Source: an uncultured Pelagimonas sp.
GTDB taxonomy: Bacteria; Pseudomonadota; Alphaproteobacteria; Rhodobacterales; Rhodobacteraceae
Direction: 5' to 3'
Length of the DNA stretch: 64,000 nt
NCBI GenBank assembly: GCA_947499735.1
Contig: CANMPP010000001.1
Span: 744,001 to 808,000 of the forward strand
Shown: piece after piece, positions 54,339 to 63,318 of the stretch
Numbering within the stretch: the first letter of the stretch is position 1
Layout: each line of letters opens with the position of its first letter
Notes under the pieces: model-generated
What the model was told of the DNA's origin: nothing
Database searches by the model: none
What the model saw: only the letters and a program-made list of their open reading frames with translations
Program-made: the position numbers and the translations under genes

Positions 54339-56897
54339 TCAGCCTAAGATACGGCTGACCATTTCATTCGTGTCGCGTGACAGGTTCGGCTTGGCCAAAA
54401 TGCGTTCTAGCGCGCTTTTAGCATGTGCCTGCTGTGCGCTGCCATAGCTTTTCCATGTTTGAAACGCCGCGGACATACGTGCGGTGGTTTGCGGGTTTTT
54501 GTCATCCAGCTTGATCAACCAATCGGCCAGCAAATGATAAGCCCGGCCATCCGCATTGTGGAACCCGGCATGGTGGCCGTTCAGGGCGCCAAATACAGCG
54601 CGGAACCTGTTTGGGTTGGTCCAGTCGAAATCGTCGCGCTTGGTAAGTTCGATCGCAATGTCCACAACATGCTCTGGACGGGCCGCCGCAATTTGGATGC
54701 CATACCAAGTGTTCATAACCAACCGATCATGTCGCCATTCTTGTTCAAATGACGCAACAGCGGATTCAGCCTTTCCTGCGCGGATCAAGTTGCGCAAAGC
54801 GCCTAATCTCAGGGTCATATTGTCGGCGTGATCGAAATACACTTGTGCCGCGGCGCCGCCATCTAAGATCGTTTGCAGTGTCAAAACTGCGTTGCCCAAT
54901 GCCCGTTTCCCCGCTTGTGCGGCATCAGGTTTATAGGCTTCTGTCACGTCGGCTTCTTCGGCGAGTTCAGGCAGGAAGTAGTACCAGTATTGCGCGCGAA
55001 ACAATTGGACCGTTTCAAACGCGTCCCAGACTTTTTGCGGATCAGCGACGTAACCACGTTGTTGCAGGATGGCGGTTATTTCTGCCTGCGTGGGCAGGTC
55101 TAACATCAATGCGCGATAAGCCGGATCCAGCGATGTATCGCGCAGCACAGCGGCGAGACCATCTAGCCACGCTTTTGCCGGGGTTGCATCATGAACGACG
55201 CTAGCGACGAGGCTTTCAATCGCCAAATCGCGGTTTGCTTCCCATCGGTTGAACGAGTCCGTGTCATGCGCCAGCAAAAAGGCAATCCGTGCGGCGTCCA
55301 GTTCCTGATCAATCAGAACAGGGGCGGAGTAGTCTCGCAAAACCGAAGGAACTGGGCGTGCTTTCAGGTTTGGAAACGAAAAACTTTGCGAAGTTTGGGT
55401 CAATTCCAAAACGGTGTCCGGCAGAACTTCGGTCCCGCTTGGATCAATGAGGCCAATGACGACAGGGATGTGCAACGGTGCCTTGTCAGATTGATCTGGC
55501 GTGGGGGGGGTGTATTGCGACAGGTGGAGCGTGAATGTGCCTGACGTTTCATCCCAATCCTCAGTGATTTTGACCTGAGGTGTGCCGGGCTGTGAATACC
55601 ACAATTTGAACTGTGTTAAGTCACGTCCTGACGCGTCTTCAAAAACCTTCAGCCAATCTTCAATCGTGCAGGCCTGTCCGTCATGGCGGTCGAAATAAAG
55701 ATCCAGAGCTTTGTAATATGTTTCTGATCCAACCAACCTGCGTAGCATGCCGATCAGTTCAGCGCCTTTCACATAGATCGTCGCGGTGTAAAAATTGTTG
55801 ATTTCTTGATAAGATTCCGGGCGTACCGGATGTGACAGTGGTCCTTGATCCTCAGGGAATTGACGTGCGCGCAGCATAACAACGTCATCAATCCGCTTCA
55901 CAGCGGCAGACCGCAAGTCGGACGTAAATTGCTGGTCGCGATAGACGGTCAAACCTTCTTTCAAACACAGCTGGAACCAATCACGACAAGTGATGCGATT
56001 GCCGGTCCAATTGTGGAAATATTCGTGTCCGATGATGCTTTCAATACGTTCGAATGCAGCGTCTGTCGTGGTCTCTGGCGATGCCAAAACAACGGAAGAG
56101 TTGAAGATATTCAATCCTTTGTTTTCCATTGCGCCCATGTTGAAATCGTCCACGGCGACGATGTTGAAAATGTCTAGGTCATAGGCGCGCCCATAGACGT
56201 CTTCATCCCACTTCATGGATGCGATCAGGCTTTCCATGCCCCATTCACATTTGCCTTCATCCCCAGGGCGGACATAGAGATTCAGTTCGACCTCTTTACC
56301 TTCAGTCGTTGTGAAAGATCCGGGATGGGCAATAAGATCACCGGCGACCAGCGCAAAAAGATAGGCGGGTTTGGGCCAGGGATCATGCCATTCAGCCCAA
56401 CCTTCACCGGAACCAACCGGGTTGCCGTTGGACAGAAGCACAGGTAGTTCGCCCTCGATGCGCACGGTGAATGTGCTCATAACGTCGGGGCGATCTGGAT
56501 AATATGTGATTTTTCGGAAACCTTCAGCCTCACATTGGGTGCAATACATGCCGTTTGACATGTAAAGCCCCTCTAAAGCTGTATTCGTATCGGGAGATAT
56601 CTCGACCTCAGCTTCCCACAAAAACGGGCCTTCAGGCACAGGGCAGGTGATGCCACCTGGAACGGATTCTGGTATCACGTCTTGCCCGTCAATCTTGCAG
56701 GAAATTGATGTCAGGTCTTCGCCGTGAAGAAAGAAATCCTGTTTGGGTGCGTCCTTGTTCGGAGTAAATTTAATTTTGGAAACCACACGGGTTTCTGTTG
56801 GGGCAAGCTTGAAGGTCAGGTCAACCTGTTCAACGATCCAACCAAAGGCCTGATAGTCCTTTAGGTAAATCGTTTGTTCCGCAACATCTTTCATCAT
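54339..56897 (-). CDS. pepN: Aminopeptidase N (M1 family)
   Basis: An 852-residue zinc aminopeptidase of the bacterial PepN type. GAMENKGLNIFN lies near residue 255 and the zinc-binding HEYFHNWTGNR near residue 290, with the third ligand Glu in LKEGLTVYRDQQF. It hydrolyses N-terminal residues of peptides in the cytoplasm. GGAG precedes the tandem ATGs at 56897 and 56894. Either could be the start. It heads the pepN-SDR-membrane protein operon. Confidence 0.95.
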   Translation of the reverse strand: MMKDVAEQTIYLKDYQAFGWIVEQVDLTFKLAPTETRVVSKIKFTPNKDAPKQDFFLHGEDLTSISCKIDGQDVIPESVPGGITCPVPEGPFLWEAEVEISPDTNTALEGLYMSNGMYCTQCEAEGFRKITYYPDRPDVMSTFTVRIEGELPVLLSNGNPVGSGEGWAEWHDPWPKPAYLFALVAGDLIAHPGSFTTTEGKEVELNLYVRPGDEGKCEWGMESLIASMKWDEDVYGRAYDLDIFNIVAVDDFNMGAMENKGLNIFNSSVVLASPETTTDAAFERIESIIGHEYFHNWTGNRITCRDWFQLCLKEGLTVYRDQQFTSDLRSAAVKRIDDVVMLRARQFPEDQGPLSHPVRPESYQEINNFYTATIYVKGAELIGMLRRLVGSETYYKALDLYFDRHDGQACTIEDWLKVFEDASGRDLTQFKLWYSQPGTPQVKITEDWDETSGTFTLHLSQYTPPTPDQSDKAPLHIPVVIGLIDPSGTEVLPDTVLELTQTSQSFSFPNLKARPVPSVLRDYSAPVLIDQELDAARIAFLLAHDTDSFNRWEANRDLAIESLVASVVHDATPAKAWLDGLAAVLRDTSLDPAYRALMLDLPTQAEITAILQQRGYVADPQKVWDAFETVQLFRAQYWYYFLPELAEEADVTEAYKPDAAQAGKRALGNAVLTLQTILDGGAAAQVYFDHADNMTLRLGALRNLIRAGKAESAVASFEQEWRHDRLVMNTWYGIQIAAARPEHVVDIAIELTKRDDFDWTNPNRFRAVFGALNGHHAGFHNADGRAYHLLADWLIKLDDKNPQTTARMSAAFQTWKSYGSAQQAHAKSALERILAKPNLSRDTNEMVSRILG

Positions 56898-57035
56898 GGA
56901 CTCCGTTCTAGCACGCCTGCACAATTGTTAGGGCGCGTCGCGTAACTGTGCAAGCTGTTGTCGGCAATATGAAAGAAGGAAATGTATAGATATGGCAGAC
57001 AATGTGCATTTAATTTATCTAATTAATATAAGTGT

Positions 57036-59561
57036 TTAAGCTGCGGAGTTTAAAGTGTCATCAGGTTTTTGTACTGCGAAACTGGTCAATTTCTGTACGG
57101 TCAATTCTGCATCCTGTGCCAAAGCCGTTGCTTCGCATTTGCTGCTTTGAATGATGAGATCGGTTTGATCTGAAGAGTTTTTCAGCTCTTCGATTGCCGC
57201 AACGACATCTTGCAACCGATCCAATTGTATCGCACCGGCATCGGCCACTTGTTGTGACAATTCGCTGCTGTCTTTGATGGATTGATACACGCCTGTGAGG
57301 CTCGATTGTAGTTCTAGAACCAATTTGCGGCTATTGAATGTCGTGTCAGAGACAAGGTTCGATTTTGCGCGCACTTTCTCAAGTGTCTCATGAGTGTTGT
57401 CGGCTAGTGTACGTACTTCTTCGGCGACGATTTTAAAGCCTTTGGAGGCGTTGTTGCCGCCGCCCAACGTACCAACCCGCGCCGCTTCTACGCCGGCATT
57501 GACCGCCAGCAAATTAATCTGACGGGCAATATCTTCGATTTGGTCCACGGCCAGGTTAATTTCCGCCACTGCCTGATCCAGTGAATCCACACCGGACAAG
57601 GTTTTGCGGGCAATCGTTAATCCTGTTTCGGCCTGTGACAGCGCGTTTGCACAGATATCTGCGGATTGTCTGGCGCGATCCGTATCTTCATTTGATGCGG
57701 TTTGAACGTCCGCCAGAATTGGGGTGGTATGGGCGAGTTTAGCCTGTTGCGCTTTGCTAACTTCGGTGAGCTGATTGTTTGCATGGACAATGCGTTGGCC
57801 GCCTTCGTTCGCGCGATCTGCAGATGTCGCAATGGTGGTCAATGTGGAACTTAAGCGCCCGGTTGCTGCCATCAATGTGCCGCGCAAATCGCCGAACTGT
57901 CCCTGTAGGGTGGTGGAAATGTCCGATGCCAGATCACCACCAGCCATGCGATCCAGACGATCTTGGATCGTTAGCAGACCATTTTCGCAGCTTTCATTGA
58001 TTTTGTTCATCCCTTCGCATAGGCGACGCGGGGTTCCTGAAAACTGTTCCAAATCGATACGATGGGCAAAATCACCATGGGATGCGGCCTGAACACTTTG
58101 CTCCATTTCCGTCAAAGCGCCGTGTAGTTCGCCCATAATCTTGTTGATCAATTCCGCCATTTCATAGGCTTCATCACCTCTTTCGATGTCGATGCGCTGG
58201 AAATCCTTGTCGCTGCTCATTGCGATGTCATGCAGGGCGGATTGCAAAATACCTGTCCCAAGTGGGGCATTGTGTTCTGACACATTGAGGCCGATCAATT
58301 CATGGTCTGCAGGGACACGCAGCCAGCTGCGGCCGCCACCAGGTCTAAATATCAGCGAGATAGTTCCAAGAACGGCAAAAGCTACTCCGAAACTCCATAC
58401 GAATACAGCGACCACGCCGATCAATTGCACCCAAATTTGCGCGCTGCGTGTGTCCACTAATAGGCTATCTACAGGCGCGAATACCGCAAGCATGACAGTG
58501 CCAAACGCGCCGCAAACACCATGCACAGACACAGCGCCAAGCGGGTCATCCAACCCAATTTTTTCAAACACGGTCTCAGACGCGATGACCAGTATGCCAG
58601 CCATGATGCCCAACCACATTGAACTGGTTCCGTCCAAGACGTCACATCCGGGGGTGATCGCAACCAGTCCCGCCAATACACCATTGATGGAGCTGGATGG
58701 GGTCATGTGACCACATAGGGCCCAGCCAACAAACAAAGCGGTTGCACCGCCTAAGCCGCCACAGATCATGGTGTTTTGAACGATCTTTGCGAAGTCGCCA
58801 GTTCCGGCTGTTGTCGATCCGCCATTAAAGCCTATCCAGCCGACCCAAATGATGATTGCACCGACCGTCGCTAGAATGGGGGAATGCCCGTGCAATGTAA
58901 TGGGTGTGCCATCTTCATCAAATCGGCCACGGCGTGCGCCGATCAAGATGATGATTGCCAGTCCCACCCAGGCCCCCACGGAATGGACAACCGTACCACC
59001 GGCAAAATCCATGAAACCCATATCCTGCAACCAAGGCCCATCTTGACCGTTTAGCAATCCACCCCATGCCCAATGACCCACAACGGGATAGATCAGCAGG
59101 GCAATCAAAATGGTACACAGGATATAGCCGGGCATCGCCATGCGTTCCGCAACTGCGCCAGACACGATCGTGGCCGCTGTTCCGCAAAACACCAGTTGGA
59201 ACACAAAGAAAGTCATGGACCAGTCTTCGGATGTGCTGAAAAAAGCGATGTCGCTGCTCCAGCCAAACCAGCCGCTTTGGGTGGTTCCGAACATGACAGC
59301 AAACCCGATCGCACCAAAACAGACGGTGGATAGCAAAAAGTCGATCAGGTTCTTCTGGGCCACATTGACGGAATTCTTGGCCCGGACAGTGCCTGCTTCA
59401 AGCAGCATAAAACCTGCTTGCATAAAGAAAACCAAACCCGCTGCGGTCATGGTCCAAACATGGTCTACATCGGATTGTAGCGCGAATTTTTCAGAGGCAT
59501 GTGCAATTTCGGGCAGAAATATGCACAAAGCTGGTAACAGTAAAACATAAGCGAATTTCAT
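57036..59561 (-). CDS. Ammonium transporter (Amt) fused to a methyl-accepting chemotaxis signalling module
   Basis: An 841-residue fusion. Residues 1-21 are a signal-like segment. Residues 30-425 are a complete Amt channel that keeps the pore residues: Phe121/Phe125, Trp166, Asp185, the twin His193 and His347, Phe245 and Ser249. GLNVSEH near residue 424 is the Amt tail motif. Residues 470-570 resemble HAMP units (EMEQSVQAASHGDFAHRIDL). Residues 570-830 are an MCP signalling helix hairpin with tip INLLAVNAGVEAARVG. The tip has a five-residue insertion (TLGGGNNASKGF) compared with the usual GESGRGF, so CheA coupling needs testing. It most likely senses or follows ammonium. No glnK lies nearby. 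Confidence 0.92.
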   Translation of the reverse strand: MKFAYVLLLPALCIFLPEIAHASEKFALQSDVDHVWTMTAAGLVFFMQAGFMLLEAGTVRAKNSVNVAQKNLIDFLLSTVCFGAIGFAVMFGTTQSGWFGWSSDIAFFSTSEDWSMTFFVFQLVFCGTAATIVSGAVAERMAMPGYILCTILIALLIYPVVGHWAWGGLLNGQDGPWLQDMGFMDFAGGTVVHSVGAWVGLAIIILIGARRGRFDEDGTPITLHGHSPILATVGAIIIWVGWIGFNGGSTTAGTGDFAKIVQNTMICGGLGGATALFVGWALCGHMTPSSSINGVLAGLVAITPGCDVLDGTSSMWLGIMAGILVIASETVFEKIGLDDPLGAVSVHGVCGAFGTVMLAVFAPVDSLLVDTRSAQIWVQLIGVVAVFVWSFGVAFAVLGTISLIFRPGGGRSWLRVPADHELIGLNVSEHNAPLGTGILQSALHDIAMSSDKDFQRIDIERGDEAYEMAELINKIMGELHGALTEMEQSVQAASHGDFAHRIDLEQFSGTPRRLCEGMNKINESCENGLLTIQDRLDRMAGGDLASDISTTLQGQFGDLRGTLMAATGRLSSTLTTIATSADRANEGGQRIVHANNQLTEVSKAQQAKLAHTTPILADVQTASNEDTDRARQSADICANALSQAETGLTIARKTLSGVDSLDQAVAEINLAVDQIEDIARQINLLAVNAGVEAARVGTLGGGNNASKGFKIVAEEVRTLADNTHETLEKVRAKSNLVSDTTFNSRKLVLELQSSLTGVYQSIKDSSELSQQVADAGAIQLDRLQDVVAAIEELKNSSDQTDLIIQSSKCEATALAQDAELTVQKLTSFAVQKPDDTLNSAA

Positions 59562-59573
59562 GATGCTGGTTCT

Positions 59574-59599
59574 CTTTCGCGTGCGGTGTTTCGCGAAAG
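59574..59599 (-). promoter_or_regulatory. Inverted repeat in the leader of the Amt-chemoreceptor gene
   Basis: A perfect 8-bp repeat (CTTTCGCG / CGCGAAAG) with a 10-nt loop ends 12 bases before the start codon. Its 3' arm abuts the purine-rich AGAGAA that could serve as the ribosome site, so folding might limit translation. It could also be a DNA-level operator, since TTTCGCGAAA within it is itself palindromic. Confidence 0.4.
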
Positions 59600-59709
59600 T
59601 TCTAAATTTCAGCCTTTAAAATAAGATTACTTGCTGTTTTTTCGCAATTTTTGGCCACAATTTTTCGCTCGTGCCCTTTGGGTATTCTTGGAGTGTTCCC
59701 CTGAACATG

Positions 59710-60444
59710 TCAGCAATCAGCGCCCATCCAATGAGATAGAATATGGTGTGTAACCACGGGGCTGTTTACATGTTTTGCAGCTGCCTGTGATGGGTGTAAA
59801 CCATCGGGGAGTGCTTGTTTTTGTTGGGGTTTTGACAAGGATCGCAGATGGTTTTCCCAGTCGGGACTGATATTCACAAAGCTGAAATAAGGGTCTGTTT
59901 TGGCCAAGTTCTGATAGATCTTTAGGTAATGGGGGTAGCGGAACCGCAATGCGCCACGCAGGCCGTTGCCGTGATACATGCCCAAGAAGACGATCCGCGC
60001 ATCGGGAGCAAAGTCTTTCAGGTCCGCAATCATATCTTGGGTCAATGCGGCACTTTGTGATGGGCTAAGCAAACGGCGAAAATCGGCGTCATTGGCCGTG
60101 AACTCAAACATGATCACATCTGGTTTCACAGCGTCTGCGTGTGCGATATATCGCTTAAGCGCGTCTTTTCCCCAACGCGATGTCGCGCCGTTGCGTGTGA
60201 CACGTTTTAGATCAACGGGCCGATTAAGACAGGTGCTGACACGCAAAGCAGTGTCTTCGGGCCAGTCGTAATCGGTGCTCAGGCTCGTGCCGACAAACAG
60301 CAGGTTGATTTGATCAGGTGCAGGGCCTGAAAACGGTGTTGCTGAAATCGGCGATGTGAGGTCCTGTTTCATCCATACCAGCAGTATCAGATAGGCCGCG
60401 GCGAGGGCGGTCGTTAGGGCGCATACCCAAATCAGCGCCCGCAT
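59710..60444 (-). CDS. Membrane-anchored SGNH/GDSL-type hydrolase
   Basis: A 244-residue protein with an N-terminal membrane helix (LTTALAAAYLILLVWM). SGNH blocks are visible: LLFVGTSLSTDYD (Ser nucleophile in a GTSL variant of block I), FEFTANDADF (Asn of block III) and LPDGLHPSQAAA (Asp-x-x-His of block V). Members deacetylate or transfer acyl groups on carbohydrates or lipids. It starts 3 bp after the hexapeptide acyltransferase gene, suggesting a paired role in surface polysaccharide acylation. Confidence 0.8.
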   Translation of the reverse strand: MRALIWVCALTTALAAAYLILLVWMKQDLTSPISATPFSGPAPDQINLLFVGTSLSTDYDWPEDTALRVSTCLNRPVDLKRVTRNGATSRWGKDALKRYIAHADAVKPDVIMFEFTANDADFRRLLSPSQSAALTQDMIADLKDFAPDARIVFLGMYHGNGLRGALRFRYPHYLKIYQNLAKTDPYFSFVNISPDWENHLRSLSKPQQKQALPDGLHPSQAAAKHVNSPVVTHHILSHWMGADC

Positions 60445-60447
60445 GTG

Positions 60448-60912
60448 TTAAACGTCCTGTTCCGTTTTCAGCGATTTTTCCCATTCAGGGTCAATGCGCC
60501 CATAGGTGAGCAATTTGACATTTTCGCGAATAACTTTGGCTGGGTTGCCTGCAACGATTGTATTGCTGGGCACAGATTTGGTCACGATAGAGCCTGCGCC
60601 AATAATGCATTGATCGCCGATTGTGATGCCGGGCAAAATCAAAGACTGGCCGCCAATAAAACAGTTTTCACCGATGCGGGTGTGTACTTTTATATTCCGC
60701 GTCATGTCATGCGCCAGAATACGGGCATCAAAGGCAACATAGCTGTAGGCCCCGACATGGATCCCTTTGGGATGTGTCCGGTCAAATTTTGCAGATAGGG
60801 ACATTTCGGTCGTCGGGTGGATATCCATCCCCCAAACTTTGCGCAAAATATGCCGTTTGATTCCAACAAGGAAGACGCGAATGCGGCGGAGCTTGTTTAA
60901 GCTTTTGATCAT
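60448..60912 (-). CDS. Hexapeptide-repeat acyltransferase
   Basis: A 154-residue left-handed beta-helix acyltransferase. Hexapeptide repeats run from about residue 50 (IHVGAYSYVAFDARILAHDM) to 130 (GDQCIIGAGSIVTKSVPSNT, then GNPAKVIREN). His in ILAHDM is a candidate catalytic residue. Such enzymes acetylate sugars, usually from acetyl-CoA. Its start overlaps the stop of a short upstream reading frame by ATGA, and the SGNH gene follows 3 bp after its end. Confidence 0.85.
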   Translation of the reverse strand: MIKSLNKLRRIRVFLVGIKRHILRKVWGMDIHPTTEMSLSAKFDRTHPKGIHVGAYSYVAFDARILAHDMTRNIKVHTRIGENCFIGGQSLILPGITIGDQCIIGAGSIVTKSVPSNTIVAGNPAKVIRENVKLLTYGRIDPEWEKSLKTEQDV

Positions 60913-61127
60913 AGTGGTTGGAATTCCATGTAAAATCGTTGGTGTGTCTGCCGTACCGAATGCGTGTCGTTATCAATGAGTTCGACGCACCACAACAGTC
61001 GGCTTTTGCACACAGTTTCAAAATATCTGTGCCGTTTCAAGGTCCGGTCTGTCTGGCTGGCCTCTAAATCCGGGGGCGTCGTCGTTACAACACAAAAAAT
61101 GACGTTTCTTTCCTGCTTGCCGGTCAT
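60909..61127 (-). CDS. Short reading frame coupled to the acyltransferase gene, doubtful
   Basis: A 72-residue frame whose TGA overlaps the acyltransferase ATG as ATGA, the arrangement seen in coupled genes. The sequence (RNVIFCVVTTTPPDLEASQT, then YFETVCKSRLLWCVELIDND) shows no domain I recognise, and the start has no ribosome site. It may be the tail of a decayed gene or chance. The rest of the region upstream to 61425 shows no gene. Confidence 0.3.
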   Translation of the reverse strand: MTGKQERNVIFCVVTTTPPDLEASQTDRTLKRHRYFETVCKSRLLWCVELIDNDTHSVRQTHQRFYMEFQPL

Positions 61128-61425
61128 AAAATCGGGCTAAAGGCGATCCCTTACTGTTCAACGACCACCTGCGCCCCTGCAAAAGGCGCTGAAATGTGGC
61201 TTCCATCAGCGATGTTTTGCCTTTTATACGGCGTGTTCACTGTATCTTGGGGCTCACGCCGTTTTGTGAATTGCATTCATGTGATAGCATATTCATAACG
61301 CTTACGGGGACAGAATATTTCATAGAACATCGTCTCGACGGTTCCGTTTGTTGATCTAACGGTGATTTATGAGGTGTCGTAAAGTTTAGAGCGCAGCTTT
61401 TCGCGCTGACAGGGAAGTATAGACC
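61128..61425. other. Intergenic region upstream of the DUF2059 gene
   Basis: About 300 bp with no credible gene. The divergent promoters for the DUF2059 gene and the polysaccharide acylation pair should lie here, but no element was clear enough to name. Confidence 0.4.
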
Positions 61426-62322
61426 GTGCCGAATATATTGCACATGAATGTAGCAAAATCTGATGAATGCGCTGACGTGAAACGCGGCAATGCGTATTTT
61501 GGCCGATTATCGGGCCTGTTGGGATTGGTTGGCACATCTGCGGCGCTATCAGCAGGTTCTGCATATGCAGATCAGATTGATGATCTGATCGGCGCGCTAC
61601 GATTAAGCGATATGGTTCAAATTATGCGAGACGAAGGTCTGGGCTATGCTGACGAACTGGCTGCAGAAATGTTCATGGATGGCACGCATTCCGCGTGGCA
61701 CGCACAAGTCGATGCGATTTATGATGCCGACGAAATGTTTGATCAGGTGACGCAAGAGCTGCGCGAAGGTCTGGACGGGCAGGGGGATCTTGGGCCTCTT
61801 ATCGAATTTTATCGCAGCGATCTGGGGCGCGATATCGTCGCGTTAGAACTGGATGCACGCGCGGCTATTTCAGACGAAGATGTCGAAGCCGCAGCGTTAG
61901 ATTTCTTTTCTAAAATCGACGGCAGTGAAGATGAAACCTATGTCGCTGTTCAAGGCTATGTTCAGGCCAACGATCTGATCGATCAAAACGTATCAGGTAC
62001 ACTGAATTCAATGTATCACTTCTATTCCGGTCTTGCGGATGGTGGGGCGATCGCTGCCACTGAAAACGAATTGCTGGATCAGATCTGGGTGCAGCAGGAT
62101 CAAATCCTGTCTGAAACAGAAGAATGGCTTTATGCGTATCTTCTCATGGCGTTTGGTCCGTTGAATCCAGATCAAATCCAATCCTACACTGACCTGTCAT
62201 TATCGCCTGCTGGACAACGCATGAATGCGGCGCTTTTTGCTGGCTTCAACCTTATGTATGATGAAGTGTCCTACGCGCTTGGCCGTGCTGCTGCAGGTCA
62301 AATGGGGTTGCAGGAATTGTAA
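61426..62322 (+). CDS. DUF2059 domain exported protein
   Basis: A 298-residue protein with a long signal-like N-terminus (RLSGLLGLVGTSAALSAGSA, cleavage likely near AYADQ). DUF2059-like helical parts follow, with LIEFYRSDLGRDIVALELDA and LSPAGQRMNAALFAGFNLMY. The function is unknown and the protein should be periplasmic. The start is GTG 61426, since AGGGAAG lies eight bases upstream. An ATG at 61444 is possible. It is the only gene in its transcript. Confidence 0.82.
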   Translation: MPNILHMNVAKSDECADVKRGNAYFGRLSGLLGLVGTSAALSAGSAYADQIDDLIGALRLSDMVQIMRDEGLGYADELAAEMFMDGTHSAWHAQVDAIYDADEMFDQVTQELREGLDGQGDLGPLIEFYRSDLGRDIVALELDARAAISDEDVEAAALDFFSKIDGSEDETYVAVQGYVQANDLIDQNVSGTLNSMYHFYSGLADGGAIAATENELLDQIWVQQDQILSETEEWLYAYLLMAFGPLNPDQIQSYTDLSLSPAGQRMNAALFAGFNLMYDEVSYALGRAAAGQMGLQEL

Positions 62323-62459
62323 GCTGGCAGGCGCCTATATTGTATGGCTCATCAATATAGGTTTTGCTGTTTCGCGTGATCACGCGTTTTCCGGCCTGTT
62401 TCTGCCTTTTTTTCTTGACTTATGATCGTGGCTCGGACATATCCCGCGCATCAGTAGGA

Positions 62460-62488
62460 CGGGGCCTTTGGGCTCCGCCTTTTGTTTT
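62460..62488 (+). terminator. Rho-independent terminator of the DUF2059 gene
   Basis: A 7-bp stem (CGGGGCC / GGCTCCG, one G-T pair) with a TTTG loop is followed by CC and then TTTTGTTTT. It lies 137 bp after the stop codon and before the rplU leader. Confidence 0.75.
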
Positions 62489-62613
62489 GTTAGATGACAG
62501 TCCTAAAAGGACGCGCTGTTTCAGGCCGGGTTAGAGGTGACACACCTTTGAAAGATGCCCGCAAAACGCCGGATATCCGGGGCCAAAAGACGCGGTAGAA
62601 AAGGAAAAGACCC

Positions 62614-63312
62614 ATGTTCGCGGTACTTAAAACCGGCGGCAAACAGTATAAAGTCAAGTCCGGCGACATCCTTCGGGTGGAAAAGCTGGCGGCAGATGCT
62701 GGTGAAACCGTACAATTCAACGACATTCTAATGGTTGGTGGTGATGCCACAACTGTTGGTGCGCCTTTCGTAGATGGCGCAGGCGTTCAAGCGGAAGTGA
62801 TCGATCAGATCAAAGGTGACAAGGTCATCAAATTCGTAAAGCGTCGTCGTAAGCACAGCTCTAAGCGTACTGTTGGCCACCGTCAGCAATTGACGCTGAT
62901 CCGTGTGACAGACATTCTGGCCTCTGGCGCATCCGCTTCTGGCGTGAAAGCAGCCATCGGCGCGGCATCTGTGTCCGCAGCAGCAAAAGCAGCGGCAGCG
63001 GCCCCAGCGGCAAAACCTGCAAAAGCCAAAAAAGCAGCAGCCCCAGCGGCTGACGCGGGCGATGCAAGCAAGCCAGCAAACCTGCTGACAGAAGCACGTG
63101 GCGGTACAGCTGACGATCTGAAAAAGATCTCCGGCGTTGGCCCGAAATTGGAAGGCCTGCTGCACGAAAACGGCGTTTTCCACTTTGACCAAATCGCAGC
63201 TTGGACCGCGTCCGAAGTGGCTTATATGGATGACAAATTGTCCTTCAAAGGCCGCATCGAGCGTGACAGCTGGATCGATCAGGCGACACAATTCGCCGCA
63301 GAACAGGAGTAA
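62614..63312 (+). CDS. rplU: 50S ribosomal protein L21 with long C-terminal extension
   Basis: A 232-residue protein. Residues 1-102 are a full L21 domain (FAVLKTGGKQYKVKSGDILR to QQLTLIRVTDI). An Ala/Lys-rich linker (about 105-155) leads to a helix-hairpin-helix-like domain with DDLKKISGVGPKLEGLLHEN and a C-terminal SFKGRIERDSWIDQATQFA. L21 alone is about 103 residues. The extension is a known feature of alphaproteobacterial L21, with unknown function. AAGGA precedes the ATG. It forms the rplU-rpmA operon. Confidence 0.95.
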   Translation: MFAVLKTGGKQYKVKSGDILRVEKLAADAGETVQFNDILMVGGDATTVGAPFVDGAGVQAEVIDQIKGDKVIKFVKRRRKHSSKRTVGHRQQLTLIRVTDILASGASASGVKAAIGAASVSAAAKAAAAAPAAKPAKAKKAAAPAADAGDASKPANLLTEARGGTADDLKKISGVGPKLEGLLHENGVFHFDQIAAWTASEVAYMDDKLSFKGRIERDSWIDQATQFAAEQE

Positions 63313-63318
63313 GACCTC

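Noticed and set aside
59644-59657. TGGC...TTGC on the minus strand upstream of the Amt-chemoreceptor gene, like a sigma-54 promoter
   Set aside because: The GG and GC elements are separated by nine bases, and sigma-54 needs ten, so it is not a canonical site despite the attractive nitrogen link.
61018-61206. 62-residue minus-strand frame overlapping the short frame before the acyltransferase
   Set aside because: No ribosome site, no domain and no coupling to a neighbour. The only hint of coupling in the region is the ATGA at 60909-60912.
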